From contig NZ_AP022603.1 of assembly GCF_010726955.1 (NCBI RefSeq), positions 744,001 through 808,000 of the forward strand: a stretch of 64,000 nucleotides of DNA, read 5' to 3'. The position numbers were made by a program, and so were the translations under genes. Shown piece by piece: positions 22,876-31,777 of the stretch. The stretch's first letter is position 1, and each line of letters opens with the position of its first letter. A model generated the notes under the pieces. The model searched no databases and had not been told where the DNA came from. It saw only the letters and a program-made list of their open reading frames with translations. Source of the DNA: Mycolicibacterium fallax. GTDB lineage: Bacteria; Actinomycetota; Actinomycetes; Mycobacteriales; Mycobacteriaceae.

Positions 22876-23330
22876 GGGGTCGGGGTCACCGTCAGGGAGA
22901 ACCGGTTCTCCAGGCTGGTCGCGAACTCGTCCTGGCAGGCCTGCTGGGCCTCGACGTTGCTGCCGGCATTCTGCAGGCAGCTGACCAGGTCCCGGCCGCC
23001 GATGTCGTCGAGGAACCAGGACGTCAGGGTGAGGTAGCCGACGAGTGCCGCCGCGCCGACGAGGATGCCGAGCACGCCGGTGACGATGCCGGCGGTGGCC
23101 GCCCCGCGGTTGGTTGCCAGGCCGGCGGCGGCGCGACGGCGCCCCACCACGCCCAGTGCGATACCGGCCAGCCCCAGAATCACCCCGCCGAACACCGTCA
23201 CCGCCGTGATGATCGACAGCACACCGCAGACCAGCGCCCCGGTGCCCGCGCCGTTGCGCGGCGGCGGATAGCCCGGATAACCGCCCGGCGGATCGGAATA
23301 CGGCTGCGGCGGGGGCGGCGGGTAGCTCAC
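22872..23330 (-). CDS. Proline-rich DUF4190-like membrane protein
   Basis: A 152-residue protein. The N terminus is rich in Pro and Tyr (PPPPPQPYSDPPGGYPGYPP), followed by two membrane segments in the DUF4190 arrangement (GALVCGVLSIITAVTVFGGV and AATAGIVTGVLGILVGAAAL). A C-terminal segment of about 50 residues carries two cysteines (SCLQNAG, ACQDEF) that could form a disulphide outside the membrane. Function unknown. The ATG overlaps the cydC stop end by 4 bp, so it may be the last gene of the cyd operon. Confidence 0.8.
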   Translation of the reverse strand: MSYPPPPPQPYSDPPGGYPGYPPPRNGAGTGALVCGVLSIITAVTVFGGVILGLAGIALGVVGRRRAAAGLATNRGAATAGIVTGVLGILVGAAALVGYLTLTSWFLDDIGGRDLVSCLQNAGSNVEAQQACQDEFATSLENRFSLTVTPTP

Positions 23331-24958
23331 AGGGCAACGATACCCGCGGTGGCGTCGAGGTGATGGGTTGCCACGATCACCGTCCGGCCCTCGTCGAACA
23401 GCTCCCCGGGGGTCATGATGGCCCGCAGCAGCGCAGCGGCGTCACCGATGTCCAGGTGCTCGGTCGGCTCGTCGAGCAGCAGCACCGGGGCCGGCGAACA
23501 CAGCACCCGCGCCAGCAGCAGCCGGCGGCGCTGCCCGGCCGACAACGCCGCCGCGCCGCCGGTCAGTACGGTGCCCAGCCCGTCGGGCAGCCCGGCCAGC
23601 CAGTCGCCAAGGCCGACCCGGTCCAGCGCCGCCAGCAGCTCGTCGTCGGTGCAGTCCCCGCGCACCGCAAGCAGGTTGTCCCGCACCGTCGTCTCGAAGA
23701 TGTGCGCGTCCTCGGCGAAGTAGCCGATCCGGGCGCGCAGCTGCGGCTCGGACAGCTCGCTCAGCGGCACCCCGCCGAGCCGGACCTGCCCGGCGCGCGG
23801 CGGAATCAGGCCGGCCAGCGTCAGCAGCAGGGCGGTCTTCCCGGATCCGCTTGGCCCGGTCACCGCGTGCCGGGTGCCGGCGGGCAGCGCCAGGTTGCCG
23901 GTGAATCCGGTTGCGCCGCCGGGGAACCCGGCGCGCAGCTGATCGGCGGTCAGGTCCCAGCCGGCGGGCTCGGGGCCCGGGGTCGGTTCGGGCAGCGGTA
24001 CCCGCGGGTCCCCGGTCAGCTCGATCAGCCGGCGGGCGGCGATCCGCGAACGGGTCAGCGCGGTGGCTGCGGCGGGCAGCGCGGTGGTCGCCTCGAACGC
24101 CGACAGCGGCACCAGCATCAAGATGACCAGGGTCGGTGTGGCCAGCTGGTCGGCCAGCCCGATCCCGGCGACCGCGGCGGCCAGCACCGCCGCGCCGATC
24201 GCCAACGTCGGGACCGCGGCGCCGATGGCGGCCGGGGCGGCGGCCCGGTCCAGGGCTGCTCCCCAATCCCGTTGCCGGCGTCGGGTTTCGGCGATCACCG
24301 CGGGCAGCCGGCCGGCCACCCGCAACTCGGCGGCGTGCTGCAACGCGAGCATCGCCGCGACGTCGCGGCCGTCGTGCTCGGCGCGGGCGGCGGACTCCGC
24401 GGCGGCCGCCCCCCGGGCCGACAGCCACGGCGCCAGCACCCCGGCCACCAGCAGGCACACCGCCAGCACCGCTGCCACACCGAGTGAGACGACGCCGATC
24501 AGCAGCACCGCCGCCACCGACAGCACCGCGGCGACGGTGATCGGCAACAGCGCGCGCACCAGCACCTCGGCCAGCTGATCGACGTCGGCGCCGACCCGGC
24601 CGGCCAGCTCGCCGCCGGGCAGCCGCGCCGCGGCGTCCCCGGGCCGGCGGGCCAGCCGGCGGTAGGTCTGCACCCGCGCCGAAGCGGCGGCGCCCAGCGC
24701 CGCATCGTGGGAGACGAGCCGTTCGCAGTAGTGCAGCACGCCCCGGGAGATGCCGAACGCGCGCACCGCCACCACCGCGACCGACAGGTCCAGAATCGGC
24801 GGCATCTGCCAGGCCCGGCCGATCAGCCACGCCGACACCGCGGCCAGCGCCAGCGCGCTGCCCAGCGACAACACCCCGAGCGTCACCGCGAGCACCAGCC
24901 GAGGCAGCCGGGGGCGCAGCAGCGGCAGTGCCCGGCGCAGCGGGTCAGACCCGGACAT
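23327..24958 (-). CDS. cydC: Thiol exporter ABC subunit CydC
   Basis: Half of the heterodimeric CydDC ABC transporter, which exports cysteine or glutathione-type thiols and is needed to assemble cytochrome bd. The 543-residue protein has an N-terminal six-helix membrane domain (LVLAVTLGVLSLGSALALAAVS) and a C-terminal ATPase with Walker A GPSGSGKTALL, signature LSAGQRRRLLLARVL and Walker B VLLLDEPTEHLD. ATG 24958 overlaps the cydD end by 14 bp. In some mycobacteria CydD and CydC are fused; here they are separate. Confidence 0.93.
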   Translation of the reverse strand: MSGSDPLRRALPLLRPRLPRLVLAVTLGVLSLGSALALAAVSAWLIGRAWQMPPILDLSVAVVAVRAFGISRGVLHYCERLVSHDAALGAAASARVQTYRRLARRPGDAAARLPGGELAGRVGADVDQLAEVLVRALLPITVAAVLSVAAVLLIGVVSLGVAAVLAVCLLVAGVLAPWLSARGAAAAESAARAEHDGRDVAAMLALQHAAELRVAGRLPAVIAETRRRQRDWGAALDRAAAPAAIGAAVPTLAIGAAVLAAAVAGIGLADQLATPTLVILMLVPLSAFEATTALPAAATALTRSRIAARRLIELTGDPRVPLPEPTPGPEPAGWDLTADQLRAGFPGGATGFTGNLALPAGTRHAVTGPSGSGKTALLLTLAGLIPPRAGQVRLGGVPLSELSEPQLRARIGYFAEDAHIFETTVRDNLLAVRGDCTDDELLAALDRVGLGDWLAGLPDGLGTVLTGGAAALSAGQRRRLLLARVLCSPAPVLLLDEPTEHLDIGDAAALLRAIMTPGELFDEGRTVIVATHHLDATAGIVAL

Positions 24959-26597
24959 GGTCGACCTCGATGACGGTGTCGGCGTGCTCGAGCACGCTGT
25001 GCCGGTGGCCGACCACCAGCACGGTGTCCCCGGCCCGGGCCCGACGCACCAGCGCGGCCAGCACCCGGGCCTCGGCCGCGACGTCCAGGTGCGCGGTGGG
25101 CTCGTCGAGCAGCAGCACCGGTGCGGGGGAGCCCAGCGCGCGGGCCAGCCCCAGGCGCTGACGCTGGCCCAGCGACAGGCCGACCCCGCCGCGGCCCAGC
25201 AGGGTCGCCGCACCGCGGGGCAGTTCGCCCAGCACCGCGTCGAAATCGGCGGCCGCGCAGGCGGCGTCGGGGTCGTTCAGCGGGCCGAAGAGCTCCAGGT
25301 TTTCGGTGACGGTGCCGGGCACCAGCACCGGGCGCTGCGGCAGCCAGGCCAGCTGCGCCCACCAGGCCCGCAGCTCCAGCTCGCCGACCGGTACCCCGGC
25401 CACCGTGACGGTGCCCGCGTCCGGCGCGATCAGGCCGGCCAGCACCTGCAGCGTGGTCGACTTGCCCGCGCCGTTGGGGCCGGTGAGCACGGTCAGCCGG
25501 CCCGGTTCGATGGTGCCGGACAGCCCGGCGGGGGCGGGGCCGTCGCGGCCGTCCACCCACAGCCCGGTCAGCCGGATCGGCGCGCCCGCCGCCGCCACCC
25601 GCGCCGCGCCGCCGGCCGGGGCGTGCCGGGTGTCGTCGTCGATCAGCGCGAAGGCGGCGTCCGCGGCGGTCTTGCCGTCGGCGGCGGCGTGGAACTCGAC
25701 GCCGACCCGGCGCAGCGGCCAGAACACGTCGGGCGCCAGCAGCAGGGCGGTCAGCCCGGGCAGCAGCTCGACGTGCCCGTAAACCAGCCGCAGGCCGACA
25801 CTGACCGCCACCAGCGCCACCCCCAGGGTGGCCAGCAGCTCCAGGACCAGGGTGGACAGGAAGGCGATCCGCAGGGTGGCCATCGCCGAGCGCCGGTGCG
25901 CCGCGCCCAGCTCGGCGACCCGCTCGGTGGGCCCGTCGGCGCGGCCGAGGGCGCGCAGCGTGGGAATGCCGGCGATCAGGTCGAGCATCCGGGCCCGCAG
26001 CGTCGTCATCGCCGCCAGCGCGGCCGCCGACCGGTCCCGGGTCGCCAGCCCGATCAGCACCATGAAGATCGGGATCAGCGGCAGCGCGACCAGCACGATC
26101 GCCGCCGCCGACCAGTCGTACCAGGCCATCACCGCCAGCGCGGCCGGGGTCAGGATCGCGGCCTGCAGCAGCGCGGGCAGGTAGGCGGTGAAGTACGGTC
26201 GCAGCCCGTCGAGACCGTCGAGCACCACCGTTGTGGCGGCGTCCCGGTCGGCGGCCACCCGGCGCGGATCGCGGGCGGTCACCGCCTCCAGCACCTGCCC
26301 GGCCAGGTCGGCGATCGCCGCCGACGCCTCGCGCTGGGACAGTCGGGCCTGCAGCCAGGTCGCGCCGGCGCGCAGCCCCCACACCGCGGCCAGCCCGGCC
26401 AGCACCGGCCACCAGTGCGCCGGCGAGCGACTCCCCGGGTCGGTGACCAGCCCGGCGACCAGCGCCGACAGCAACACCGCCGCGGCGATCGCGGAGCCGC
26501 TGACCACCACCCCGGCGGCCACCGAGGCGACCAGGAACCGTCGCACCGCGGGGCAGGCCCGGATCAGTCGGGGGTCGAGTGGGCCGCGGCTGGACAA
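24945..26597 (-). CDS. cydD: Thiol exporter ABC subunit CydD
   Basis: Partner of CydC. The 550-residue protein has a membrane domain (FLVASVAAGVVVSGSAIAAA, with the family block DAATTVVLDGLDGLRPYFTAYLP) and an ATPase domain with GPNGAGKSTTLQ, LSLGQRQRLGLARAL and VLLLDEPTAHLD. The start appears to be TTG at 26597, 4 bp after the cydB stop codon. No ATG or GTG nearer the gene start keeps the conserved SLDPRL-like N terminus (here PLDPRL). Confidence 0.92.
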   Translation of the reverse strand: MSSRGPLDPRLIRACPAVRRFLVASVAAGVVVSGSAIAAAVLLSALVAGLVTDPGSRSPAHWWPVLAGLAAVWGLRAGATWLQARLSQREASAAIADLAGQVLEAVTARDPRRVAADRDAATTVVLDGLDGLRPYFTAYLPALLQAAILTPAALAVMAWYDWSAAAIVLVALPLIPIFMVLIGLATRDRSAAALAAMTTLRARMLDLIAGIPTLRALGRADGPTERVAELGAAHRRSAMATLRIAFLSTLVLELLATLGVALVAVSVGLRLVYGHVELLPGLTALLLAPDVFWPLRRVGVEFHAAADGKTAADAAFALIDDDTRHAPAGGAARVAAAGAPIRLTGLWVDGRDGPAPAGLSGTIEPGRLTVLTGPNGAGKSTTLQVLAGLIAPDAGTVTVAGVPVGELELRAWWAQLAWLPQRPVLVPGTVTENLELFGPLNDPDAACAAADFDAVLGELPRGAATLLGRGGVGLSLGQRQRLGLARALGSPAPVLLLDEPTAHLDVAAEARVLAALVRRARAGDTVLVVGHRHSVLEHADTVIEVDHVRV

Positions 26598-26601
26598 CGA
26601 G

Positions 26602-27645
26602 CTACCTCGGCAGGCCGATCGGCGCCGGGATCCGGTCGGCGGAGATCCGCTGGCGGAACACCCAGTAGGTCCAGCCCTGGTAGCCGATCACCAGCGGCGT
26701 GATGATCAGCGCCACCCAGCTCATGATCCGCAGCGTGTACGGGTTGGACGACGCGTTGTGGATGGTCAGGCTCCACTCCGGGTTCAGCGTGGAGGGCACC
26801 AGGTTCGGGTACAGGTTGCCGAACAGCACGGCGATCACGAACAGCACCGTCGCCGTGGTGCAGATGAAGGCCCAGCCGTCCCGGGTGCCGTTGCGCAGCA
26901 ACAGCATCGAGATCACCAGCGAGGCCGCGGCGGCGGCGAAGACGACCCAGGTCCAGGACTTGCCGTGCGCCAGCTGGGTCCACAGCCCGAACGCGGCGAC
27001 GATGACCAGCGCCGGAACCGAGATCCAGCCGGCAATGCTCAGCGCGTTCTCACGCACCGAACCGGAACTCTTCAGCGCCAGGAACGCCGCGCCGTGCAGG
27101 GCGAACAGCGCGCAGGTGGCCAGCCCGCCGAGCAGCGTGTAGGCGTTGATCACGTCGAAGAACGACAGGTCCCAGACCTGCTGGTCGGCGGCCACCGGCA
27201 GCCCGCGGACCAGGATCGCGAACGCCGCGCCCCACAGGATGGCCGGCAGCCACGACCCGGCGGCGATGCCGAAGTCGGCGTACCGCCGCCACTGCGGGTC
27301 GTCGACCTTGCCGCGCCATTCGATGGCCACCACCCGCAGGATCATGCCGAACAGGATCACCAGCAGCGGCAGGTACAGCGCCGAGAATACCGTGGCGTAC
27401 CAGCCGGGGAACGCCGCGAACATCGCGCCGCCCGCGGTGATCAGCCACACCTCGTTGCCGTCCCACACCGGGCCGATGGTGTTGAGCACCGCGCGGCGGT
27501 GCTGTTCGGGATCCTCGCCGCGGCGCGCGGCGAGCCGGCCCAGCGGTGCCATCAGCATGCCGACGCCGAAGTCGAAGCCCTCCAGGATGAAGAAACCCAC
27601 GAAGAGCACCGCGACCACGATGAACCAGAACTCTTGAAGTCCCAT
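26602..27645 (-). CDS. cydB: Cytochrome bd oxidase subunit II CydB
   Basis: Membrane subunit of the high-affinity quinol oxidase. The 347-residue protein begins LQEFWFIVVAVLFVGFFILEGFDFGVGML, the family signature. It includes GPVWDGNEVWLITAGGAMFAAFP and about eight membrane spans, ending in YQGWTYWVFRQRI. The gene follows cydA by 38 bp and is followed by cydD and cydC, so oxidase and exporter probably form one operon. Confidence 0.96.
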   Translation of the reverse strand: MGLQEFWFIVVAVLFVGFFILEGFDFGVGMLMAPLGRLAARRGEDPEQHRRAVLNTIGPVWDGNEVWLITAGGAMFAAFPGWYATVFSALYLPLLVILFGMILRVVAIEWRGKVDDPQWRRYADFGIAAGSWLPAILWGAAFAILVRGLPVAADQQVWDLSFFDVINAYTLLGGLATCALFALHGAAFLALKSSGSVRENALSIAGWISVPALVIVAAFGLWTQLAHGKSWTWVVFAAAAASLVISMLLLRNGTRDGWAFICTTATVLFVIAVLFGNLYPNLVPSTLNPEWSLTIHNASSNPYTLRIMSWVALIITPLVIGYQGWTYWVFRQRISADRIPAPIGLPR

Positions 27646-27683
27646 CGTCGATCAGCTCCTATCTGCCGGTAGGCGAATGTCCG

Positions 27684-29153
27684 CTAGTAGGCGAATGACA
27701 GCGGCGCGACGTCGTCGTCGTCCGGGGTGCGCGCCGGCGCCGGTTCGCAGTCGTGTTCCTGCGGTCCGGCGACGACGTAGCGGCGCAGCAGGTTGAACCA
27801 GAACACCGCGAGCACCCCGTAGGTCAGGGTGAACAGGGTCAGCGACGTCCACACCATGGCCGCCGAGTGGTTGGAGACGCCGTCGAGCACGGTCAGCCGG
27901 ACCATCGGGTCGCCGGTCGGGTTCGGCGCCACCACCCAGGGCTGGCGGCCCATCTCGGTGAACACCCAGCCGGCCGCGCTGGCCAGGAACGGGGTGGGCA
28001 GCGTGATCAGCGCGAAATGCGACAGCCAGCGCTGCCGCGGCACCCGCCCGCCGCGGGTCAGCCACAGCGCGGCCAGGGCGAACAGCCCCGGGAAGGCCAT
28101 CAGGCCGATCATCACCCGGAACGACCAGTAGGTGACGAACAGGTTCGGCCGGTAGTTGCCGGGGCCGAAGCTCGCCTCGGCGGCCAGCTGCAGATCCTCC
28201 ACGCCTGCCAGGGTGACGTCGGAGAACCTGCCCTCGGCCAGGAACGGCAGCACGAACGGCACCTCGAGAACCCGGCTGATGCCGTCGCAGTTGTTGTGCG
28301 TCCCGACGGTCAGCACGGAGAAGTTGGGGTCGGTCTCGGTGTGGCACAGCGATTCCGCCGAGGCCATCTTCATCGGCTGCTGCTCGAACATCAGCTTGGC
28401 CTGGACGTCGCCGGTGAAGATCAGCCCGACCGAGGCGACCAGCGCGATCCAGCAGCCGAGGATGGTCGCCGGCCGGTACAGCCGCACGGCGTCGGACTGC
28501 GGGTCGGGCGTGGCCTGGGCGCGTCGGTCGCGGACCATCCACCAGGCGCTGACCGCGGCGACGAAAGTGGCCGCGGTCAGGAAGGACGCGGCGACGGCAT
28601 GCAGGAACGCCCAGATGGCGGTGTTGTTGGTGAACAGCTCGACGATGCTGTACAGCTCGGCGCGACCGGTCTCCGGGTTGTACTTCGCGCCGACCGGGTG
28701 CTGCATGAACGAGTTGGCGGCGATGATGAAGAACGCCGACATGTTCACCGCGATCGCGACGATCCAGATGCAGGCCAGGTGCAGCGCGCGGGGCAGCCGG
28801 GTCCAGCCGAAGATCCACAGGCCGATGAAGGTCGATTCGAAGAAGAAGGCGGCCAGGCCCTCCATCGCCAGCGGCGCGCCGAAGATGTCGCCGACGAAGC
28901 GCGAGTATTCGCTCCAGTTCATCCCGAACTGGAATTCCTGGACGATGCCGGTGGCCACGCCGATGGCGAAGTTGATCAGAAACAGCTTCCCGAAGAATCG
29001 GGTCAGCCGGTACCACTCGTTGCGGCCGGTGACGAACCAGATGGTCTGCATGACCGCGATCAGCGGGGCCAGGCCGATCGTCAGCGGCACGAAGATGAAG
29101 TGGTACACGGTGGTGATACCGAATTGCCACCGTGAAACGTCGAGAGCGTTCAT
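27684..29153 (-). CDS. cydA: Cytochrome bd oxidase subunit I CydA
   Basis: Haem-bearing subunit that oxidises menaquinol and reduces oxygen. The 489-residue protein starts at ATG 29153 (MNALDVSRWQFGITTVYH, with the haem b595 ligand His at residue 18). It contains the quinol-site block GRQPWVVAPNPTG and the KIxxxE-like region MKMASAESL with a short Q loop, as in actinobacteria. The charged tail (QEHDCEPAPARTPDDDD) is cytoplasmic. In-frame starts upstream of 29153 add residues without family similarity. No clear operator was identified in the 135 bp upstream. Confidence 0.96.
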   Translation of the reverse strand: MNALDVSRWQFGITTVYHFIFVPLTIGLAPLIAVMQTIWFVTGRNEWYRLTRFFGKLFLINFAIGVATGIVQEFQFGMNWSEYSRFVGDIFGAPLAMEGLAAFFFESTFIGLWIFGWTRLPRALHLACIWIVAIAVNMSAFFIIAANSFMQHPVGAKYNPETGRAELYSIVELFTNNTAIWAFLHAVAASFLTAATFVAAVSAWWMVRDRRAQATPDPQSDAVRLYRPATILGCWIALVASVGLIFTGDVQAKLMFEQQPMKMASAESLCHTETDPNFSVLTVGTHNNCDGISRVLEVPFVLPFLAEGRFSDVTLAGVEDLQLAAEASFGPGNYRPNLFVTYWSFRVMIGLMAFPGLFALAALWLTRGGRVPRQRWLSHFALITLPTPFLASAAGWVFTEMGRQPWVVAPNPTGDPMVRLTVLDGVSNHSAAMVWTSLTLFTLTYGVLAVFWFNLLRRYVVAGPQEHDCEPAPARTPDDDDVAPLSFAY

Positions 29154-29239
29154 GTGCGGACCATCTCCCGGTCGAAGGGGTGAATGCCTACGACGGAGTG
29201 TAGTAGAGATTGGCGCCGGTCGGCGACCGGAACGCAACG

Positions 29240-29274
29240 AAAAAGCCGCCGCCCACCTTGGGTGGACGACGGCT
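29240..29274 (-). terminator. Rho-independent terminator after the HdeD-like gene
   Basis: Read on the minus strand, a 14-bp stem (AGCCGTCGTCCACC pairing with GGTGGGCGGCGGCT, with two G-T pairs) closes on a 3-base loop and is followed by five Ts. It lies 15 bp after the stop of the HdeD-like gene and upstream of cydA, separating the two transcripts. Confidence 0.8.
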
Positions 29275-29288
29275 CCTCGCGGGGGCGA

Positions 29289-29864
29289 TCAGCCCTTGGC
29301 GTCCTTGCGCATGCCGATTGCGCTGCCGATTTCGAACGCGCCGATGACCACCAGCCAGACACCGACGACGTAGGTCAGCGTCACGATCGACAGGATGGGT
29401 GAGGCGAGCATCACGATGCCGGCGAGCAGCGTGACGATGCCGAAGAAGATGTTCCAGCCGCGGCCGGGCAGCTCCGGGTCCCCGATCGCGGTGCCGGTGG
29501 TGGCCACCCCGCGGAAGATGAAGCCGACGCCGATCCAGATGGCCAGCAGCAGGATCGCGTAGCCCTCGCCGAAGTGCCGGAACGCCAGGAAGGCCAGCAC
29601 GATGCTGGCCGCGCCGCTGATGAACATCAGCACCCGAGAGCCCGTCGACACGTGCAGGGCGAACGCGAACGCCACCTGCGCGATACCGCTGACCAGCAGG
29701 TAGGCGCCGAAGATGATCGCGGTGACGAGCAGCGTCTTGCCCGGCCAGACCAGCGCGGCCACGCCAAGCGCCACCGACAGCAGGCCGGAGATCAGGGTCG
29801 CTTTCCACAGCGCGGCGACCATCTGGGGAATGACGGTCGAACGCTCATTCGCAGTTGTTTGCAT
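29289..29864 (-). CDS. HdeD-like (DUF308) membrane protein
   Basis: A 191-residue protein of six membrane segments in three repeated pairs (LISGLLSVALGVAALVW, LVTAIIFGAYLLVSGIAQV, LMFISGAASIVLAFLAF, AILLLAIWIGVGFIFRGV, IFFGIVTLLAGIVMLAS, TLTYVVGVWLVVIGAFEI). This repeated DUF308 pattern is that of HdeD, linked to acid resistance in E. coli; the role in actinobacteria is unknown. ATG 29864 is chosen over an upstream in-frame start at 29894. The gene occupies the same place after cydA as a membrane gene in M. tuberculosis. Confidence 0.85.
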   Translation of the reverse strand: MQTTANERSTVIPQMVAALWKATLISGLLSVALGVAALVWPGKTLLVTAIIFGAYLLVSGIAQVAFAFALHVSTGSRVLMFISGAASIVLAFLAFRHFGEGYAILLLAIWIGVGFIFRGVATTGTAIGDPELPGRGWNIFFGIVTLLAGIVMLASPILSIVTLTYVVGVWLVVIGAFEIGSAIGMRKDAKG

Positions 29865-29965
29865 GGCCGCAGTGTGACACAGCCCGGCGAACACCCCCGG
29901 CGTGCCGCCGCGATCGTTAGCCTTCGGTGACCCAATCGCAGGCCGAACCCCGAGGAACCAGGCCG

Positions 29966-31105
29966 ATGAGCCAGCAGCATCCGGATCCGGCGACGCCGCT
30001 GTGGCGCGCCGCGCAGGTCTTCCGGCTGCTCAGCGTCCTGTACGCGCTGGGCTTTCAGATCGCGGTCAACGGGGACCTGGCCCGGCCCGGGCCGGCCTGG
30101 GCGCTGTTCGCGGTGCTGGTCGGCTGGAGCCTGGCCGCCGCGGTGGCCTACCTGCGCGGCTTCGGCCGGCGCACCGGCTGGGTGCTGGCCGAGTTCGCGG
30201 TGTCCATCGCGCTGCTGTTCTCCACCCGCTGGGTGGCCGGCCCGGCCTGGGTCGCCGACAACCAGTCCTGGCCGACCACGCTGTGGCTGGCCAACGCGGT
30301 GGTCTCGGCCGCCATCCTGCGGGGTCCGTACGCGGGGATGGGTGCCGGGCTGGCGATGATGGGCTGCTACGCGCTGGAGAAGGGCGTGCTGGAGATCAAC
30401 CTGGGCCGCAGCGCGGGCCTGGTGATCGTGCTCGCGGTCGGGCTGGCCGTCGGACTGGCCGCGCGCACCGCGCGCCGGGTGCAGGCCGAGCTGGACCGGG
30501 CCGCCAAGCTGACCGCGGTGGCCGCCGAACGGGAACGGCTGGCCCGGCAGATGCACGACGGCGTCATCCAGGTGCTGGCGCTGGTGGCCCGGCGCGGCCG
30601 CGAGATCGGCGGCCCGACCGCTGAACTCGCCGAGCTGGCCGCCGGGCAGGAACGCGCGCTGCGCCGATTCGCCGGCACCGGCCAGTTCGGCGACCCGGCA
30701 CCGGCCGGCGCGGAGCTGGACCTGCGCGCGCTGCTGGACCCCAGCGCCGGGGACCGGGTGCTGCTGAGCATGCCCGCCACCGCGGTGCCGCTGCCCGCCG
30801 AGGTGGCCACCGAGCTGGCCGCCGCCGTGCGCAACGCGCTGGACAACGTGGTCCGGCACGCCGGCCCGGACGCCACCGCGTATGTATTGGTGGAGGACCT
30901 GGAAGACGAGGTGACGGTGAGCATTCGTGACGACGGGGTCGGCATCGCGCCGGGCCGACTGCAGACCGCCCGCGCCGAGGGCCGGCTGGGCGTCGAGAAA
31001 TCCATCGTGGGCCGGCTGGCGGCACTGTCGGGCAGCGCCCGGCTGCACAGCGACGACGACGGCACCGAATGGGAGCTGACCGTGCCGCGGGTGGGCCGCC
31101 GGTGA
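29966..31105 (+). CDS. NarL-family sensor histidine kinase
   Basis: A 379-residue membrane kinase. The N-terminal half has about five membrane segments without a large outside domain. The dimerisation helix carries the phospho-acceptor His at about residue 197 in ERLARQMHDGVIQVLALV, the HisKA_3 pattern. The ATPase domain has the N box VRNALDNVVRHA and G box IRDDGVGIAPG. ATG 29966 has GAGGAA at 8 bp; a GTG at 29927 is an alternative. The stop overlaps the regulator start by 4 bp. The signal is unknown. Confidence 0.9.
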   Translation: MSQQHPDPATPLWRAAQVFRLLSVLYALGFQIAVNGDLARPGPAWALFAVLVGWSLAAAVAYLRGFGRRTGWVLAEFAVSIALLFSTRWVAGPAWVADNQSWPTTLWLANAVVSAAILRGPYAGMGAGLAMMGCYALEKGVLEINLGRSAGLVIVLAVGLAVGLAARTARRVQAELDRAAKLTAVAAERERLARQMHDGVIQVLALVARRGREIGGPTAELAELAAGQERALRRFAGTGQFGDPAPAGAELDLRALLDPSAGDRVLLSMPATAVPLPAEVATELAAAVRNALDNVVRHAGPDATAYVLVEDLEDEVTVSIRDDGVGIAPGRLQTARAEGRLGVEKSIVGRLAALSGSARLHSDDDGTEWELTVPRVGRR

Positions 31106-31743
31106 CCACCGTGATGGTCGTCGACGATCACCCGATCTGGCGCGACGCGGTGGCCCGCGACCTCGCCGACGACGGGTTCACCGTGGTGGCCACCGCCGAC
31201 GGGGTGGCCACCGCCCGCGGCCGCGCCGCGCTGGTCCACCCCGACGTGGTGGTGATGGACATGTCGCTGTCCGACGGCGACGGGGTGCGCGCCACCGCCG
31301 CGGTCCTGGAGGTCTCCCCGGGCAGCCGGATCCTGGTGCTCTCGGCGTCCGGGGAACGCGAGGACGTCCTGCAGGCGGTGAAGGCCGGGGCCACCGGCTA
31401 CCTGGTCAAGAGCGCCTCGAAGACCGAGCTGGCCGACGCGGTGCGGGCGACCGCGGCCGGGCGCGCGGTGTTCACCCCGAGCCTGGCCGGGCTGGTGCTG
31501 GGGGAGTACCGACGGCTGGCCCGCCGGTCCAAATCCGGCCAGCCGGCGCTGACCGAGCGGGAGACCGAGGTGCTGCGGCACGTCGCCAAGGGCCTGACCG
31601 CCAAGCAGATCGCGGCCCGGCTGTCGGTCAGCCACCGCACCGTGGAGAACCACGTGCAGGCCACCTTCAAGAAGCTGCAGCTGTCCAACCGGGTCGAACT
31701 CACCCGCTACGCCATCGAGCACGGCCTGGACCGAGACGGGTAG
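31102..31743 (+). CDS. NarL/LuxR-family response regulator
   Basis: Partner of the kinase just upstream (4-bp overlap). The 213-residue protein has a receiver domain with the acidic pair DD at residues 8-9, the phosphorylated Asp at about residue 53 in VVVMDMSLSDGDG and the conserved Lys in GYLVKSASK. The C-terminal LuxR-type helix-turn-helix is LTERETEVLRHVAKGLTAKQ followed by LSVSHRTVENHV. A single GTG start gives the expected length. Targets are unknown. Confidence 0.93.
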   Translation: MTTVMVVDDHPIWRDAVARDLADDGFTVVATADGVATARGRAALVHPDVVVMDMSLSDGDGVRATAAVLEVSPGSRILVLSASGEREDVLQAVKAGATGYLVKSASKTELADAVRATAAGRAVFTPSLAGLVLGEYRRLARRSKSGQPALTERETEVLRHVAKGLTAKQIAARLSVSHRTVENHVQATFKKLQLSNRVELTRYAIEHGLDRDG

Positions 31744-31777
31744 GACTACTCACCGCCGCGCGCACCAGGATGGACCA